Below are positions 18,291-27,165 of a DNA stretch of 64,000 nt, piece by piece. The position numbers and the translations under genes were made by a program. The stretch is taken from positions 19,670-83,669 of the forward strand of contig JAUNJN010000004.1 of NCBI GenBank assembly GCA_030533235.1, read 5' to 3'. This DNA comes from Eubacteriales bacterium. GTDB lineage: Bacteria; Bacillota; Clostridia; Lachnospirales; Lachnospiraceae. Position 1 is the first letter of the stretch. Every line of letters starts with the position of its first letter. A model generated the notes under the pieces. The model ran no database searches. It worked only from the letters and a program-made list of their open reading frames with translations, and was not told the DNA's origin.

Positions 18291-19795
18291 CTTCTTACCT
18301 TTTCCAATCGGATTACATTCCAGCTCTTATGTTTAAGCACGCCGTATAAGATACCATTCTCAACATACACAGATTTACATTGTGTCGGTACAACCGTATC
18401 CGGATGTTCCTCAGTATTTACAGCCTTTACGTCCTCGTGATGCATCACTTCATGCGAGACAACCTGAAAATCAGCAAACTGCTTCAAATCCATCGAAAGC
18501 TCCATATCCTCCTCCAGATCCTTGACAACTGCAAACAAAACAAGCTCTTCCTTTGCCTCATTCCACACAACCACACAATCAAGATACGGGACATCGCCAT
18601 ATTTTTCAGACTTGTAGGAAGGGACCTTTACGATAGTCTGAAGCGCCGTTCCATGTCCGTAGGTCGCCGCGTGCAAATACGGATAGTATGTTGTTTGTCT
18701 CCACGCACCACGATCCGATGTCATAATCGGCGCTATCACGTTGACAAGCTGAGCAAGACATGCCATCTTCACCCTGTCCGCATGACGTAAAATGGTAATC
18801 AGCATACTGCCGACCAGCATCGCATCCTCAAAGTTATATACATCCTCGAGCTGATGCGGCTTTTGTACCCACTTTGGAAGCAGCTTGTCCTGTTCATTTG
18901 AATGATACCATACATTCCACTCATCCAAAGAAATATGAATTGTTTTGTTGCTGTGCTTCTTTCCTTTTACATAGTCGCAAATTGCAATCACATTGCAAAT
19001 AAATTGATCCAAATCTACATTACTCGCCAGAAACCCCGATGTATTATCATCCGGATTTCCATAGTATTGGTGCATGGAAATATAATCAATGACATCATAG
19101 CCCTCTTCCAGAACTCTTGCCTCCCACTCACCAAAGGTCGGCATACCTGAATGAGAGCTGCCGCAGGCAACAAGCTCAATACCGGGATCCATTTCCTTCA
19201 TTGCCTTTCCTGTCTGTGCCGCAAGAATGGCATATTCCTCCGCTGTTTTTTGCCCAATCTGCCACGGACCGTCCATCTCATTCCCAAGACACCATGTCTT
19301 TATATTGTGCGGTTTTTCATAACCGTGCCGTTTACGGAGCTCACTATATTTTGTACCGCCTTCGAAGTTACAGTATTCCAACAGATTGAGCGCAGCCTCC
19401 ATACCGCGTGTCCCGAAATTCATCGCCATCATGACATCGCTTCCGGCCTTTTTTGTCCAGTCACAAAACTCATTCAATCCGAACCTGTTTGATTCAATTA
19501 CCTTCCATGCAAGATCAACCCTTGCCGGACGCTCTTCTTTCGGACCCACACTGTCTTCCCAATAAAAGCTTGATACAAAATTGCCACCCGGATAACGCAC
19601 AATCGGAACATTCAATTCCTTTACAAGTGCAAGCGTATCCTTACGAAATCCCTGTTCATCCGCAAATTCACTTTCCGGCTGATAAATGCCGTCATAGACG
19701 GCTCGTCCGAGATGTTCAATAAACGACCCGTAAATCCGCTTATCAATCTCACCAACCACAAAATCACGATCAATAATTACCTGCGCCTTTTTCAT
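18287..19795 (-). CDS. Alpha-L-arabinofuranosidase, GH51
   Basis: A 502-residue enzyme of standard GH51 length. It starts with DFVVGEIDKRIYGSFIEHLG, typical of the family. The acid/base is Glu173 in CLGNEMDGPWQ and the nucleophile Glu292 in ISLDEWNVWYH. The (beta/alpha)8 barrel is followed by a C-terminal jelly-roll domain. No signal peptide is present, so it acts on arabino-oligosaccharides inside the cell, releasing L-arabinose from arabinoxylan or arabinan fragments. An AGGAGG site precedes the ATG at 19795. It is the first gene of a three-gene operon with the SNF transporter and thioesterase. Confidence 0.92.
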   Translation of the reverse strand: MKKAQVIIDRDFVVGEIDKRIYGSFIEHLGRAVYDGIYQPESEFADEQGFRKDTLALVKELNVPIVRYPGGNFVSSFYWEDSVGPKEERPARVDLAWKVIESNRFGLNEFCDWTKKAGSDVMMAMNFGTRGMEAALNLLEYCNFEGGTKYSELRKRHGYEKPHNIKTWCLGNEMDGPWQIGQKTAEEYAILAAQTGKAMKEMDPGIELVACGSSHSGMPTFGEWEARVLEEGYDVIDYISMHQYYGNPDDNTSGFLASNVDLDQFICNVIAICDYVKGKKHSNKTIHISLDEWNVWYHSNEQDKLLPKWVQKPHQLEDVYNFEDAMLVGSMLITILRHADRVKMACLAQLVNVIAPIMTSDRGAWRQTTYYPYLHAATYGHGTALQTIVKVPSYKSEKYGDVPYLDCVVVWNEAKEELVLFAVVKDLEEDMELSMDLKQFADFQVVSHEVMHHEDVKAVNTEEHPDTVVPTQCKSVYVENGILYGVLKHKSWNVIRLEKVRR

Positions 19796-19881
19796 GTGGA
19801 ATGTCCTCCTGTCAGTTTTCCATCAACAAATGGTTATCATTCGTTATTATGCCATATTCAAAGAAAAAAATAAAGGAAATA

Positions 19882-22206
19882 TCAGAATTTGTGTGCGTCC
19901 CGCACCATTCCAAGCGTCACCTTAAACAAATCACCATCCACATCAATTTCCATCGTTCCGTTTTGCAGCTCCATAAGACTCTTCGCAATCGAAAGACCTA
20001 ACCCGCTACCCTCTGTATTACGGGAGCTGTCTCCTCTGACAAACCGCTCCATCAATTCCTCCGGTGAAATATTGAGCGCATCCTTTGATATGTTTTTCAA
20101 TATTACGGACAAGCCCTCTTTGCCCTGCATATTTTCCAACAAGACTTCCCGTATTTCAACATAAACTCTCGTACCAGGCTGCGTATATTTCACAATATTT
20201 CCAATCAGATTTTCAAACACCCGCCACATCAGCTTGCCGTCCGCACATACATATGTGTTGGCTGCATTGTTTTGCACGATAACACGAATATTTTGATTAT
20301 CCAGCTTTTCGGTAAATTCCCCAAGTGCCTGTTCAAGCAGCACATGCACATCCACGTTAGCAAGCACCACCGGCATACTTCCGGACGACGCCTTTGACAC
20401 ATCAATCAGATCTGAAATCAGCTTCTTCAAGCGACCGGACTGCCGCTCCAATACATCAATATATTCCTTTGCTCTGTCCCCTTTTATATCTTCCTTTTTC
20501 AGCAGGTCTACATAGCTGATTATCGATGTAAGCGGTGTCTTGATATCATGGGAAACATTTGTAATCAGTTCTGTTTTCATACGTTCGCTCTTCATTCGTT
20601 CCTCTACTGCAACCTGGATTCCATCCCGAATCCGGTTAAGCGCTTCCGACTGCACGCGAAAGGTAGCAAACATCTTATCCGTCCGAATTTCAGCATTCAT
20701 ATTTCCATTTGCCAGCTCCTTTGTATCACTTTCCAGCTTTTTCAGTTGTATCAAAACAAATATCAGAATGAAGGCTATGACAATAAAATTAACTATGCCG
20801 ATAAATATTGAACAGCGAAGCGAATCCGTAGCCCTGACAAACAAAAGCTCTGTAAAAGCAACGATTGAGAAACAACCGAGCCATTTCCAGTATATGTTCA
20901 GATTATCCCAAAAAAATCGAGTGCTCCTTTTGATCCCGTCCCATATCCTTCGAATGTTTTTTCCAAGCCACTTTATAAATATAACACTTATCATGGAATC
21001 CCTCATTCCGGCAAAACCCCTTCGCCTTCCTATGGCAAAACAGCAAAGAATACTGCTAAATAATACAGCAAGACAGGCACTTTCCAGAACAGACACGGCA
21101 ATCCCGGTCAACGAAAACACCGACCGAGACCGGTACGTCAACGCAGTCCAGCATACATATACAGCCACGGCCCCTACAAGGAGGAGGATATCAAGCGGAA
21201 TATGTCTCCTATCACACACTGCATCCTCCTCTGCCGTTTTTCCGCCAAAGGACCACATAAGATAAATAATACAAAGCAGGCTCACAGCAAAAGAAATAAC
21301 CGTAGCAGGAATTTGCACATCAAAATATAACCGCATATATTGAATAACAGCGGATGTAAATTCATCATCGGTTTTTGGTTGACCGGTCACCGCAGAGGTA
21401 ATATCCAGACACCATATTTCATATATTTCATAGTCAATAAACAGCTTCGAATTGTTCGGATTATAGCTGATTCCCGTAATGATGTAGGAGTACATATTAG
21501 AAGGATACGACTCCATTGTTTCAAAAAAAGAATCACTTAAGCCCTTCAGTGCACAAAGCGGAATCTCCACGCCGTCATTGATTCTCAAATAATAATCCTC
21601 CAAAATGCCAGGCTGTGTAAGTACATCTCCCACAATCGCCGTATCGCCGTCCTTATATTCCGGCAAAAAACTTTCAATAGAATTATAGGCAAATTCCGAC
21701 AGATAATTTGCCCGTTCTGTCTCGTCGAGCTCATTATAAATACTTTCGGAATCGATGGAATAGCAAAATTTCCCCTCTATGCCTTCCGATGTCTCATAAT
21801 ATTTTTCCCGGTCCTTCCATCCAAACGACTCACCGGACTTCATATTCCCAAAACTGTAATCATCCTCTCCCACCTGCATAGAAATGGAGAATCTGTAATT
21901 TGTATGCTCCGGGGAAAAGAATATCTCGAGCTCTCTAAGTCTTTGTCTTTGCCCTCCATTCAGTGCTTCACCGCGCTCCGAACGCTGATTTAAGATAAAA
22001 TAATCAACCGCATCCTGCTTGTATCCTTCTGCCATCTGGCACATTGCTTTTGCATAAACATAGTCTTTGTCCCACATATTCTCATATCCGACCTGTCCGC
22101 CAAAAGTAAAAAAAATGCCCACAATCAAAATAAATACCGTAAGTGCAATGACCAGTACAGCAAACACAGTTCCCCTTACAATTTTATTATTACGTATTCT
22201 TTTCAA
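19882..22206 (-). CDS. Multi-pass membrane sensor histidine kinase
   Basis: About 774 residues from a TTG start at 22206, chosen because GGAGGG stands 8 bases upstream inside the end of the response-regulator gene, leaving 4 bases between the genes. One N-terminal helix is followed by an extracellular domain of about 220 residues, then six further membrane segments, a HAMP-like linker, the HisKA box TNVSHDIKTPLTSIISYV and the ATPase boxes ENLIGNIVKY and EGSGLGLSIAKSLM. The extracellular domain and the membrane block suggest sensing of an envelope or membrane signal; the ligand is unknown. It pairs with the OmpR-type regulator. Confidence 0.88.
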   Translation of the reverse strand: MKRIRNNKIVRGTVFAVLVIALTVFILIVGIFFTFGGQVGYENMWDKDYVYAKAMCQMAEGYKQDAVDYFILNQRSERGEALNGGQRQRLRELEIFFSPEHTNYRFSISMQVGEDDYSFGNMKSGESFGWKDREKYYETSEGIEGKFCYSIDSESIYNELDETERANYLSEFAYNSIESFLPEYKDGDTAIVGDVLTQPGILEDYYLRINDGVEIPLCALKGLSDSFFETMESYPSNMYSYIITGISYNPNNSKLFIDYEIYEIWCLDITSAVTGQPKTDDEFTSAVIQYMRLYFDVQIPATVISFAVSLLCIIYLMWSFGGKTAEEDAVCDRRHIPLDILLLVGAVAVYVCWTALTYRSRSVFSLTGIAVSVLESACLAVLFSSILCCFAIGRRRGFAGMRDSMISVIFIKWLGKNIRRIWDGIKRSTRFFWDNLNIYWKWLGCFSIVAFTELLFVRATDSLRCSIFIGIVNFIVIAFILIFVLIQLKKLESDTKELANGNMNAEIRTDKMFATFRVQSEALNRIRDGIQVAVEERMKSERMKTELITNVSHDIKTPLTSIISYVDLLKKEDIKGDRAKEYIDVLERQSGRLKKLISDLIDVSKASSGSMPVVLANVDVHVLLEQALGEFTEKLDNQNIRVIVQNNAANTYVCADGKLMWRVFENLIGNIVKYTQPGTRVYVEIREVLLENMQGKEGLSVILKNISKDALNISPEELMERFVRGDSSRNTEGSGLGLSIAKSLMELQNGTMEIDVDGDLFKVTLGMVRDAHKF

Positions 22207-22210
22207 TCTA

Positions 22211-22906
22211 TTATCCCTCCATCTTATATCCACGTCCCCAAACAACCTTTAAATATCTTGGTTCGGAAGGCGTAATCTCTATTTTTTCCCGCAAGTGCCG
22301 GATATGCACCGCTACCGTTGCCTCGGCTCCAAGCGGTGCATCCTTCCATACAAGCCGGTAAATTTCCTTTGGGGAATATACCTTTCCCGGATTTTGAACA
22401 AAAAGCATTAATATTTCATACTCTGTAGGTGTCAGGCTAACAGTCTCTCCATCCACCGTTACCTCCTTCGCTAAATCATCAACAGTAATACCGCCCAAAA
22501 CATACTTTTCTGCTGCTTCCTCTGCAGGAATCCCACATCCCAACTGCATATATCTGCGAAGCTGTGCACGCACTCTGGCAATAAGCTCCACCGGATTAAA
22601 CGGTTTTGTAACATAATCATCCGCCCCGACATTCAATCCCAGTATTTTATCTGTGTCTTCTCCCTTTGCGGTGAGCAGAATTACCGGAATATTCGTATGC
22701 TTTCGAATCAGCGTCATCGCGGTAATCCCATCCATTTTCGGCATCATAATATCCAGCAGCACAAGATGCACGGACTGCTCAAGAACAGCTGCAACTGCCT
22801 CCTCTCCATTATACGTCTTTATGATTTCATACCCCTCACCTGACAAATAAATTGCAAGAGCCTCCACAATATCCTTCTCATCATCACATACTAATATCTT
22901 GTACAT
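22211..22906 (-). CDS. OmpR-family response regulator
   Basis: A 231-residue regulator. The receiver has the acidic pair DDE at 8-10, phospho-acceptor Asp52 in LVLLDIMMPKMDG and Lys101 in DDYVTKPF. The C-terminal winged helix ends VAVHIRHLREKIE ... VWGRGYKMEG. The start at 22906 follows AAGGAGG by 7 bases; a longer reading would overlap that site. It is the first gene of a two-component operon with the histidine kinase. Its target promoters are not evident in the window. Confidence 0.93.
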   Translation of the reverse strand: MYKILVCDDEKDIVEALAIYLSGEGYEIIKTYNGEEAVAAVLEQSVHLVLLDIMMPKMDGITAMTLIRKHTNIPVILLTAKGEDTDKILGLNVGADDYVTKPFNPVELIARVRAQLRRYMQLGCGIPAEEAAEKYVLGGITVDDLAKEVTVDGETVSLTPTEYEILMLFVQNPGKVYSPKEIYRLVWKDAPLGAEATVAVHIRHLREKIEITPSEPRYLKVVWGRGYKMEG

Positions 22907-22978
22907 ATCGCATCCTCCTTGTGCCAATTATCCCAAAAACAAGTATAAGAAAAAAGTGGGCAAATCTTTAAGTTTTTC

Positions 22979-23845
22979 TTAAGATGTTGTCCACTTTTCG
23001 ATTTTCATATGAATAAAATCTTCCGGGTGCTTATCCTTCAATACCGGAAATTCGTCCCGAAGCTTTTGTATATTGTTTGAAATTTCATAAACCAGAATAC
23101 ACGAAGCCTCATTCTCCCCATTTGAAATTTTATGCTTTGGTTCCAGCAAACTCCCGTCCGGCCCGTACAATCCGCTATCCCCGCTATAATGCAGTCCTCC
23201 CGTTTCTCCGACGCAATTGACACCGGCTACATAGCAACGGTTTTCCACCGCTCTCGCCGCAAGCAAAATCCTCCAATGATGCGAGCGCTCTGCCGGCCAG
23301 TTTGCCGGGACCAAAACAAGCTCCGCCTCATCCGCCAGCCTGCGAAAAAGCTCCGGAAATCTTAAATCATAGCAAATTGCACATCCGATATGAAAATCAT
23401 CCATTTCACATACACCAAGATGATTTCCACCCTTAAAATACTCTGTCTCACCTGCATAAGAAAAAGGATGAAGCTTTGCATAGTCGAGCAGAACACCCGG
23501 CGGGGCAACAATCGTATATCGATTTTCGCATAAAGCATCTCCCTCCGACCGAACAACCCGTCCGATTCCGATTGCGATTTGGTATGTATTTGCAAGCTCT
23601 CTGCAAAACGATATCGTCTCTTCCTCATCGTCCCTTGTTTTTGATGTATTCATCGAAAAGCCGGTCAATGTCATCTCCGGAAACGCCAGAAGAGGAAACG
23701 ATGTGTCGGGCGAAGTCGCGGATACCTCCTCGTCTGTCATTTGCTTACACATTCCTGCAAATGCCTCCACCAAATCACGAACACATTTTTTATTTGATTG
23801 TTTGTCTTCCCATGCAATCTGCATCTGGGCAAGTCCCAGTATCAT
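22979..23845 (-). CDS. Carbon-nitrogen hydrolase (nitrilase superfamily)
   Basis: A 288-residue protein of one alpha-beta-beta-alpha domain. The Glu-Lys-Cys triad is present: Glu in LLAFPEMTLTGFS, Lys in LLDYAKLHPFSYA and Cys in IGCAICYDLRFPELF. The KLHPF and YDLRFPE context is that of the omega-amidase/NIT2-like branch, which hydrolyses alpha-ketoglutaramate and related amides, but subgroup assignment by eye is uncertain. The start overlaps the esterase stop by four bases, so it is the last gene of the acyltransferase operon. A TTAAG-containing weak inverted repeat lies between it and the two-component operon. Confidence 0.88.
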   Translation of the reverse strand: MILGLAQMQIAWEDKQSNKKCVRDLVEAFAGMCKQMTDEEVSATSPDTSFPLLAFPEMTLTGFSMNTSKTRDDEEETISFCRELANTYQIAIGIGRVVRSEGDALCENRYTIVAPPGVLLDYAKLHPFSYAGETEYFKGGNHLGVCEMDDFHIGCAICYDLRFPELFRRLADEAELVLVPANWPAERSHHWRILLAARAVENRCYVAGVNCVGETGGLHYSGDSGLYGPDGSLLEPKHKISNGENEASCILVYEISNNIQKLRDEFPVLKDKHPEDFIHMKIEKWTTS

Positions 23846-24783
23846 AGTTTTTCTCCCTCTTTTAATATCGAAAAAAACTTTCCGACCTCACTCCATGCCC
23901 GCATCGATTCCGGCATAACCTTTGCCGTCATCTGAAACACATGAAACATTCCGGAATATTCCGTAAATCGGACACTCACGCCCGCTTTTTTTGCCTTCTC
24001 TGCAATTGTTTGCGCATCCGACAGCAACATTTCCTCAGTCCCGACCTGTATAAGCATCGGCGGAAACTCTTCAAACGTTCCATACACCGGAGAAATATAA
24101 GGATTTGTCGGGTCACTGCCCCCGCAATACGGATTGTCATAAATCAGACTGTCCCTGCGATTACCAAACACGACATCCACCTCATAATTTGCATCATAGG
24201 ACGGACCGCTCGCCGTAAGATCTGCCCACGGAGACATCGCCACAATACCGGCCGGTCTCTGCATCGTATGCTCCCGCAAATACATACAAAGTGCAATCGC
24301 AAGACCACCGCCCGCCGAATCGCCCGCAAGAATAATGTGACCGGAATCATAGCCTTGCTCCTGCAGCCACTCATATGCATCCAATGCATCAAAAAGTGCC
24401 GCCGGATACGGATGCTCGGGTGCCACACGATAATCAATCGTAAGTACCGCAGCCCCTGCGCACACTTCGCTGTAAAGTCCCGCCATTGTACGATAATTAT
24501 TTTTCATGGCACTGACATATCCACCGCCATGAAGCTGCAAAACGACCCAGTCCGGATGTTCCCCCGTGCGCCACAATAATTCCATTTTATAATTGTCGCG
24601 TTCAATCAGACGCGTCGCAAGATGTTCCGGATAACGAAACTCCTTATCAATATCACTTTCACTTCGATTCTTTTCTATCAGGTATGATTTCAGCGTAACG
24701 TTTTGATTAAACTCCTTTACGAGTTTTTTTACCACCATTGCACGTTTGCTGATCCCCTCTTCTGTTTTTTTTAGATTCTCCAT
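23842..24783 (-). CDS. Alpha/beta hydrolase, hormone-sensitive lipase type
   Basis: A 313-residue esterase. The oxyanion hole motif LQLHGGGYVSA, the nucleophile elbow ILAGDSAGGGLAIA and the terminal histidine in YSGMFHVFQM identify the HSL (bacterial lipase family IV) group that hydrolyses short acyl esters. The ATG at 24783 has GCGGAG 6 bases upstream and is preferred to an upstream TTG. An N-terminal cap helix of about 60 residues is present. It sits between a DUF6320 membrane protein and the nitrilase-family gene, in an operon opened by an acyltransferase, so making and breaking of an acyl ester may be linked. Confidence 0.9.
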   Translation of the reverse strand: MENLKKTEEGISKRAMVVKKLVKEFNQNVTLKSYLIEKNRSESDIDKEFRYPEHLATRLIERDNYKMELLWRTGEHPDWVVLQLHGGGYVSAMKNNYRTMAGLYSEVCAGAAVLTIDYRVAPEHPYPAALFDALDAYEWLQEQGYDSGHIILAGDSAGGGLAIALCMYLREHTMQRPAGIVAMSPWADLTASGPSYDANYEVDVVFGNRRDSLIYDNPYCGGSDPTNPYISPVYGTFEEFPPMLIQVGTEEMLLSDAQTIAEKAKKAGVSVRFTEYSGMFHVFQMTAKVMPESMRAWSEVGKFFSILKEGEKL

Positions 24784-24797
24784 ATTAGTCTCCGCTA

Positions 24798-25463
24798 TCA
24801 AATAAAAAATCGTTGTTTTAATTCATGACCGGCCGTTCGTCCTCCGAACAGAAGCATGGCAAATAGCAAAATACCACACACTACAACCGCCACATAGGCC
24901 AATATCTTATATTGAATAACATTTGTGATTGCAAGTATAAAGAAAATAATACTAAGCAACACGAGCATTATCTGAAGCCCCAAATAAATTTGCCAATTAT
25001 CATGATACACAATGACCAAAACTACAAGCACAAGCTGCACGGCAAGGATTGCACTCGGCGCTCCGATTGATAGCGACCACCCACGATATCCAAGCAGCAA
25101 ATCAAGCACATACATAAACAATATGCCCATACAAAGGTGGACTACAATTTTCCTCCGGATACTCCGATTGTGCAAAACCGAAACCGAAAGCCCAAAACAT
25201 CCGTAAAACAGAGCAATCCCCGTAATAAAAGACCACTTAAAATCAGGATCAACCAAATAATTGATAAGAAGCATGCAGCCTTCCGCAAGAACCGAGACAA
25301 AGATTACAACCTTGATTAAAAGAACCATCTTCTTCATCTTTGGCTGCACATCCGGATAGAATGGCTGATTGCCCGGTGTCTGCTGTTGCAACACACCGTG
25401 ACATAACGGACATGCAAGCGCCTCATCACAAATATTAATTTTACATCTCGGACAATGATTCAT
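24798..25463 (-). CDS. DUF6320-type membrane protein with N-terminal zinc ribbon
   Basis: A 221-residue protein. The N terminus MNHCPRCKINICDEALACPLC has two CxxC pairs forming a zinc ribbon, followed by about six membrane helices from residue 45. Length and order fit DUF6320, which I recall beside condensation-type acyltransferases and esterases in Firmicutes. The start at 25463 has GGAG 6 bases upstream and overlaps the acyltransferase gene by 23 bases. Function unknown; a membrane partner for the acyltransferase is an inference. Confidence 0.75.
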   Translation of the reverse strand: MNHCPRCKINICDEALACPLCHGVLQQQTPGNQPFYPDVQPKMKKMVLLIKVVIFVSVLAEGCMLLINYLVDPDFKWSFITGIALFYGCFGLSVSVLHNRSIRRKIVVHLCMGILFMYVLDLLLGYRGWSLSIGAPSAILAVQLVLVVLVIVYHDNWQIYLGLQIMLVLLSIIFFILAITNVIQYKILAYVAVVVCGILLFAMLLFGGRTAGHELKQRFFI

Positions 25464-26727
25464 AATACACTCCATTCGTCTCAATCGATACGTGACACCC
25501 ATCCTGTGCAAGCTGTCTGAAAAACGCTTTCTGAACAACCGTTTCCTTCACACAGCTGCTTATGGTCACAACAAGCTTATCCTCGTACGTGCATATCGCA
25601 CCCTTGATATTTTGTCCCTTTGACGTTGATAGCACTGCATGGAATTCTTCGATATACTCTCGATATGGTTCTGCAACCTTTACAACACCGAGATTCGTAA
25701 TGGTCGTTGTGTTTGCGCGTGCAGAGCTGTTATAAATGCAACGCATGACAAAGCTCTTAATTGCAAGCGGAACCGCACGAAGCCATGGATTCATCTCATT
25801 GGATACGTTATAAGACATTAGATTTTCCAAATTATCCTTTGTGATTTGTTCACGAAGGCTCTGCGCAACCTCCCCCAGCACCTCTTCAAATGTATAGGAC
25901 GCCTTTGTCGGGCGAAAGGTCGCCGAAACAACAACAAAAAAGTTTTTCATCGTGTCCGAGTCAAAATACGGACGTAAATTAACCGGAACACACACACGAA
26001 TCGGTTTTCCCTGTCTGCTCTGTCCAAAACATTTATAAACCGCCCAGATAAATGTACCAACCAAATAATGATTAATCGTAACGCTATATCGCGCAGCTGC
26101 TGCCTTAATATCGGCAAGCTCAATTCGTCCGTGAATAACCCCAAGCTGATATGGCGGCATTTTTTCACCTGTCACCAAAACAGCCGGTTCGGTTTTATAT
26201 TTCTTTTGCGCCGCTTGCTTATAATTGCGTAAATAACTGTCATCCCTGTCAAGGGAAGTATCAATTCGAAGTCGGTCCTCCGTCTGCTCCAAAAGCTTTG
26301 GATACCGATATCTCAAATATTGATATACAAGCTCCTTTAAGAACATCAGCGCACCATTTCCGTCCGTAAGCGCATGAAACACCTCAAGATTAATACGCTT
26401 TTTATAATACGTGACACGGAACATATAATCATGATTGTCAAACGGATTGATATATCTGCACGGGTAAGCATTTTCCTCCGTAACACGCGGTGCCGTTTTG
26501 TGATTTGTCTCAAAATAATGCCAGAACAAACCCTTTCGCATACGTACTGCAAACACGTCAAAATAAGGCAATACCGTATCGAGCGCCTGTTGCAGCAATT
26601 CTGCATCGATCTCATCCTTTAGTACAGCCGCCACACGATATACATTGCTCATATTTTCCCCTGTAATGACCGGAAAAAGATGTGCCGTATTATCCAATTT
26701 ATCGTATCGATGTACCTTTTTTGCCAT
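25441..26727 (-). CDS. Condensation-fold acyltransferase (alcohol acetyltransferase/PapA-like)
   Basis: A 428-residue soluble protein of the chloramphenicol-acetyltransferase/condensation superfamily. The active-site motif HxxxDG is present as EVFHALTDGNGALMFLKEL near residue 130, and the later structural motif region reads CVPVNLRPYFDSDT. Such proteins transfer acyl groups from CoA or carrier protein to alcohols. The ATG at 26727 has GAGG 9 bases upstream; the ATG at 26748 has none. It opens an operon with DUF6320, an HSL esterase and a nitrilase-like hydrolase, driven by the promoter at 26766-26794. Confidence 0.82.
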   Translation of the reverse strand: MAKKVHRYDKLDNTAHLFPVITGENMSNVYRVAAVLKDEIDAELLQQALDTVLPYFDVFAVRMRKGLFWHYFETNHKTAPRVTEENAYPCRYINPFDNHDYMFRVTYYKKRINLEVFHALTDGNGALMFLKELVYQYLRYRYPKLLEQTEDRLRIDTSLDRDDSYLRNYKQAAQKKYKTEPAVLVTGEKMPPYQLGVIHGRIELADIKAAAARYSVTINHYLVGTFIWAVYKCFGQSRQGKPIRVCVPVNLRPYFDSDTMKNFFVVVSATFRPTKASYTFEEVLGEVAQSLREQITKDNLENLMSYNVSNEMNPWLRAVPLAIKSFVMRCIYNSSARANTTTITNLGVVKVAEPYREYIEEFHAVLSTSKGQNIKGAICTYEDKLVVTISSCVKETVVQKAFFRQLAQDGCHVSIETNGVYYESLSEM

Positions 26728-26765
26728 GTGTTCCGTCCTCGTTTTCATATCTAAACATTAGTATT

Positions 26766-26794
26766 ATCATATCACACCATAATAATTCTCACAA
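26766..26794 (-). promoter_or_regulatory. Promoter of the acyltransferase operon
   Basis: Minus strand TTGTGA (26789-26794), 17-base spacer and TATGAT (26766-26771), about 40 bases before the acyltransferase start. It lies just downstream of the tRNA terminator, so the operon has its own transcription unit. Confidence 0.6.
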
Positions 26795-26804
26795 GAAGCG
26801 CAAA

Positions 26805-26831
26805 CAAAAAATCCAAGGCATGCACCTTGGA
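26805..26831 (-). terminator. Intrinsic terminator of the tRNA unit
   Basis: Minus strand stem TCCAAGG/CCTTGGA with a 6-base loop (26812-26831) followed by a T run (26805-26811). It ends the two-tRNA transcript 13 bases after tRNA-Thr. Confidence 0.88.
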
Positions 26832-26843
26832 CTTTGTCATAAA

Positions 26844-26916
26844 AGCTTCTGATCGGACTCGAACCGACGACCTATTGATTACGAATCAATTGCTCTACCA
26901 ACTGAGCCACAGAAGC
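26844..26916 (-). tRNA. tRNA-Thr (CGT anticodon)
   Basis: A complete cloverleaf on the minus strand. The acceptor stem GCTTCTG/CAGAAGC is perfect; the D arm is GCTCAGTTGGTAGAGC; the anticodon stem ATTGA/TCAAT carries loop TTCGTAA, anticodon CGT, reading ACG; the T arm is GTCGGTTCGAGTCCGAT. CCA is not encoded. It is second in the unit after tRNA-Pro. Confidence 0.95.
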
Positions 26917-26931
26917 ATATCGAAATAAAAA

Positions 26932-27005
26932 TCGATGCGACAGGATTCGAACCTGCGACCTCTGCGTCCCGAACGCAGCGCTCTACCAAGCTGAGCCACG
27001 CATCG
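26932..27005 (-). tRNA. tRNA-Pro (CGG anticodon)
   Basis: A complete cloverleaf. The acceptor stem is CGATGCG/CGCATCG, the anticodon stem CTGCG/CGCAG with loop TTCGGGA, anticodon CGG, reading CCG, and the T arm GCAGGTTCGAATCCTGT. CCA is not encoded. It is 15 bases upstream of tRNA-Thr in the same transcript. Confidence 0.95.
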
Positions 27006-27022
27006 ATAAAAACATCGTTGTT

Positions 27023-27052
27023 ATAATAATACAATCTATGTCTTTCTGTCAA
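27023..27052 (-). promoter_or_regulatory. Promoter of the tRNA unit
   Basis: Minus strand consensus TTGACA (27047-27052), 18-base spacer and TATTAT (27023-27028), about 12 bases before the predicted tRNA-Pro precursor. Confidence 0.72.
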
Positions 27053-27079
27053 GGTCGAATTCAGAAATAAATAATATAA

Positions 27080-27160
27080 GCTTCGAGTGTCAAAAGCTTC
27101 GGTTAAGCAGTGCAATCTGCCGGAACAAAATTGAAGCCGAAGCTCTTTGACGCCCGAATC
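27080..27160. repeat. Short palindromic repeat element (copy A)
   Basis: An 81-bp imperfect palindrome. The left arm CTTCGAGTGTCAAAAGCTTC and right arm GAAGCTCTTTGACGCCCGAA flank about 35 bases containing TGCAATCTGCCGGAACAAAA. The reverse complement matches the first 50 bases of the larger element at 51132-51369 almost base for base. It lies between hydA and the tRNA unit and could fold as a hairpin after the hydrogenase transcript. Confidence 0.75.
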
Positions 27161-27165
27161 ATATT

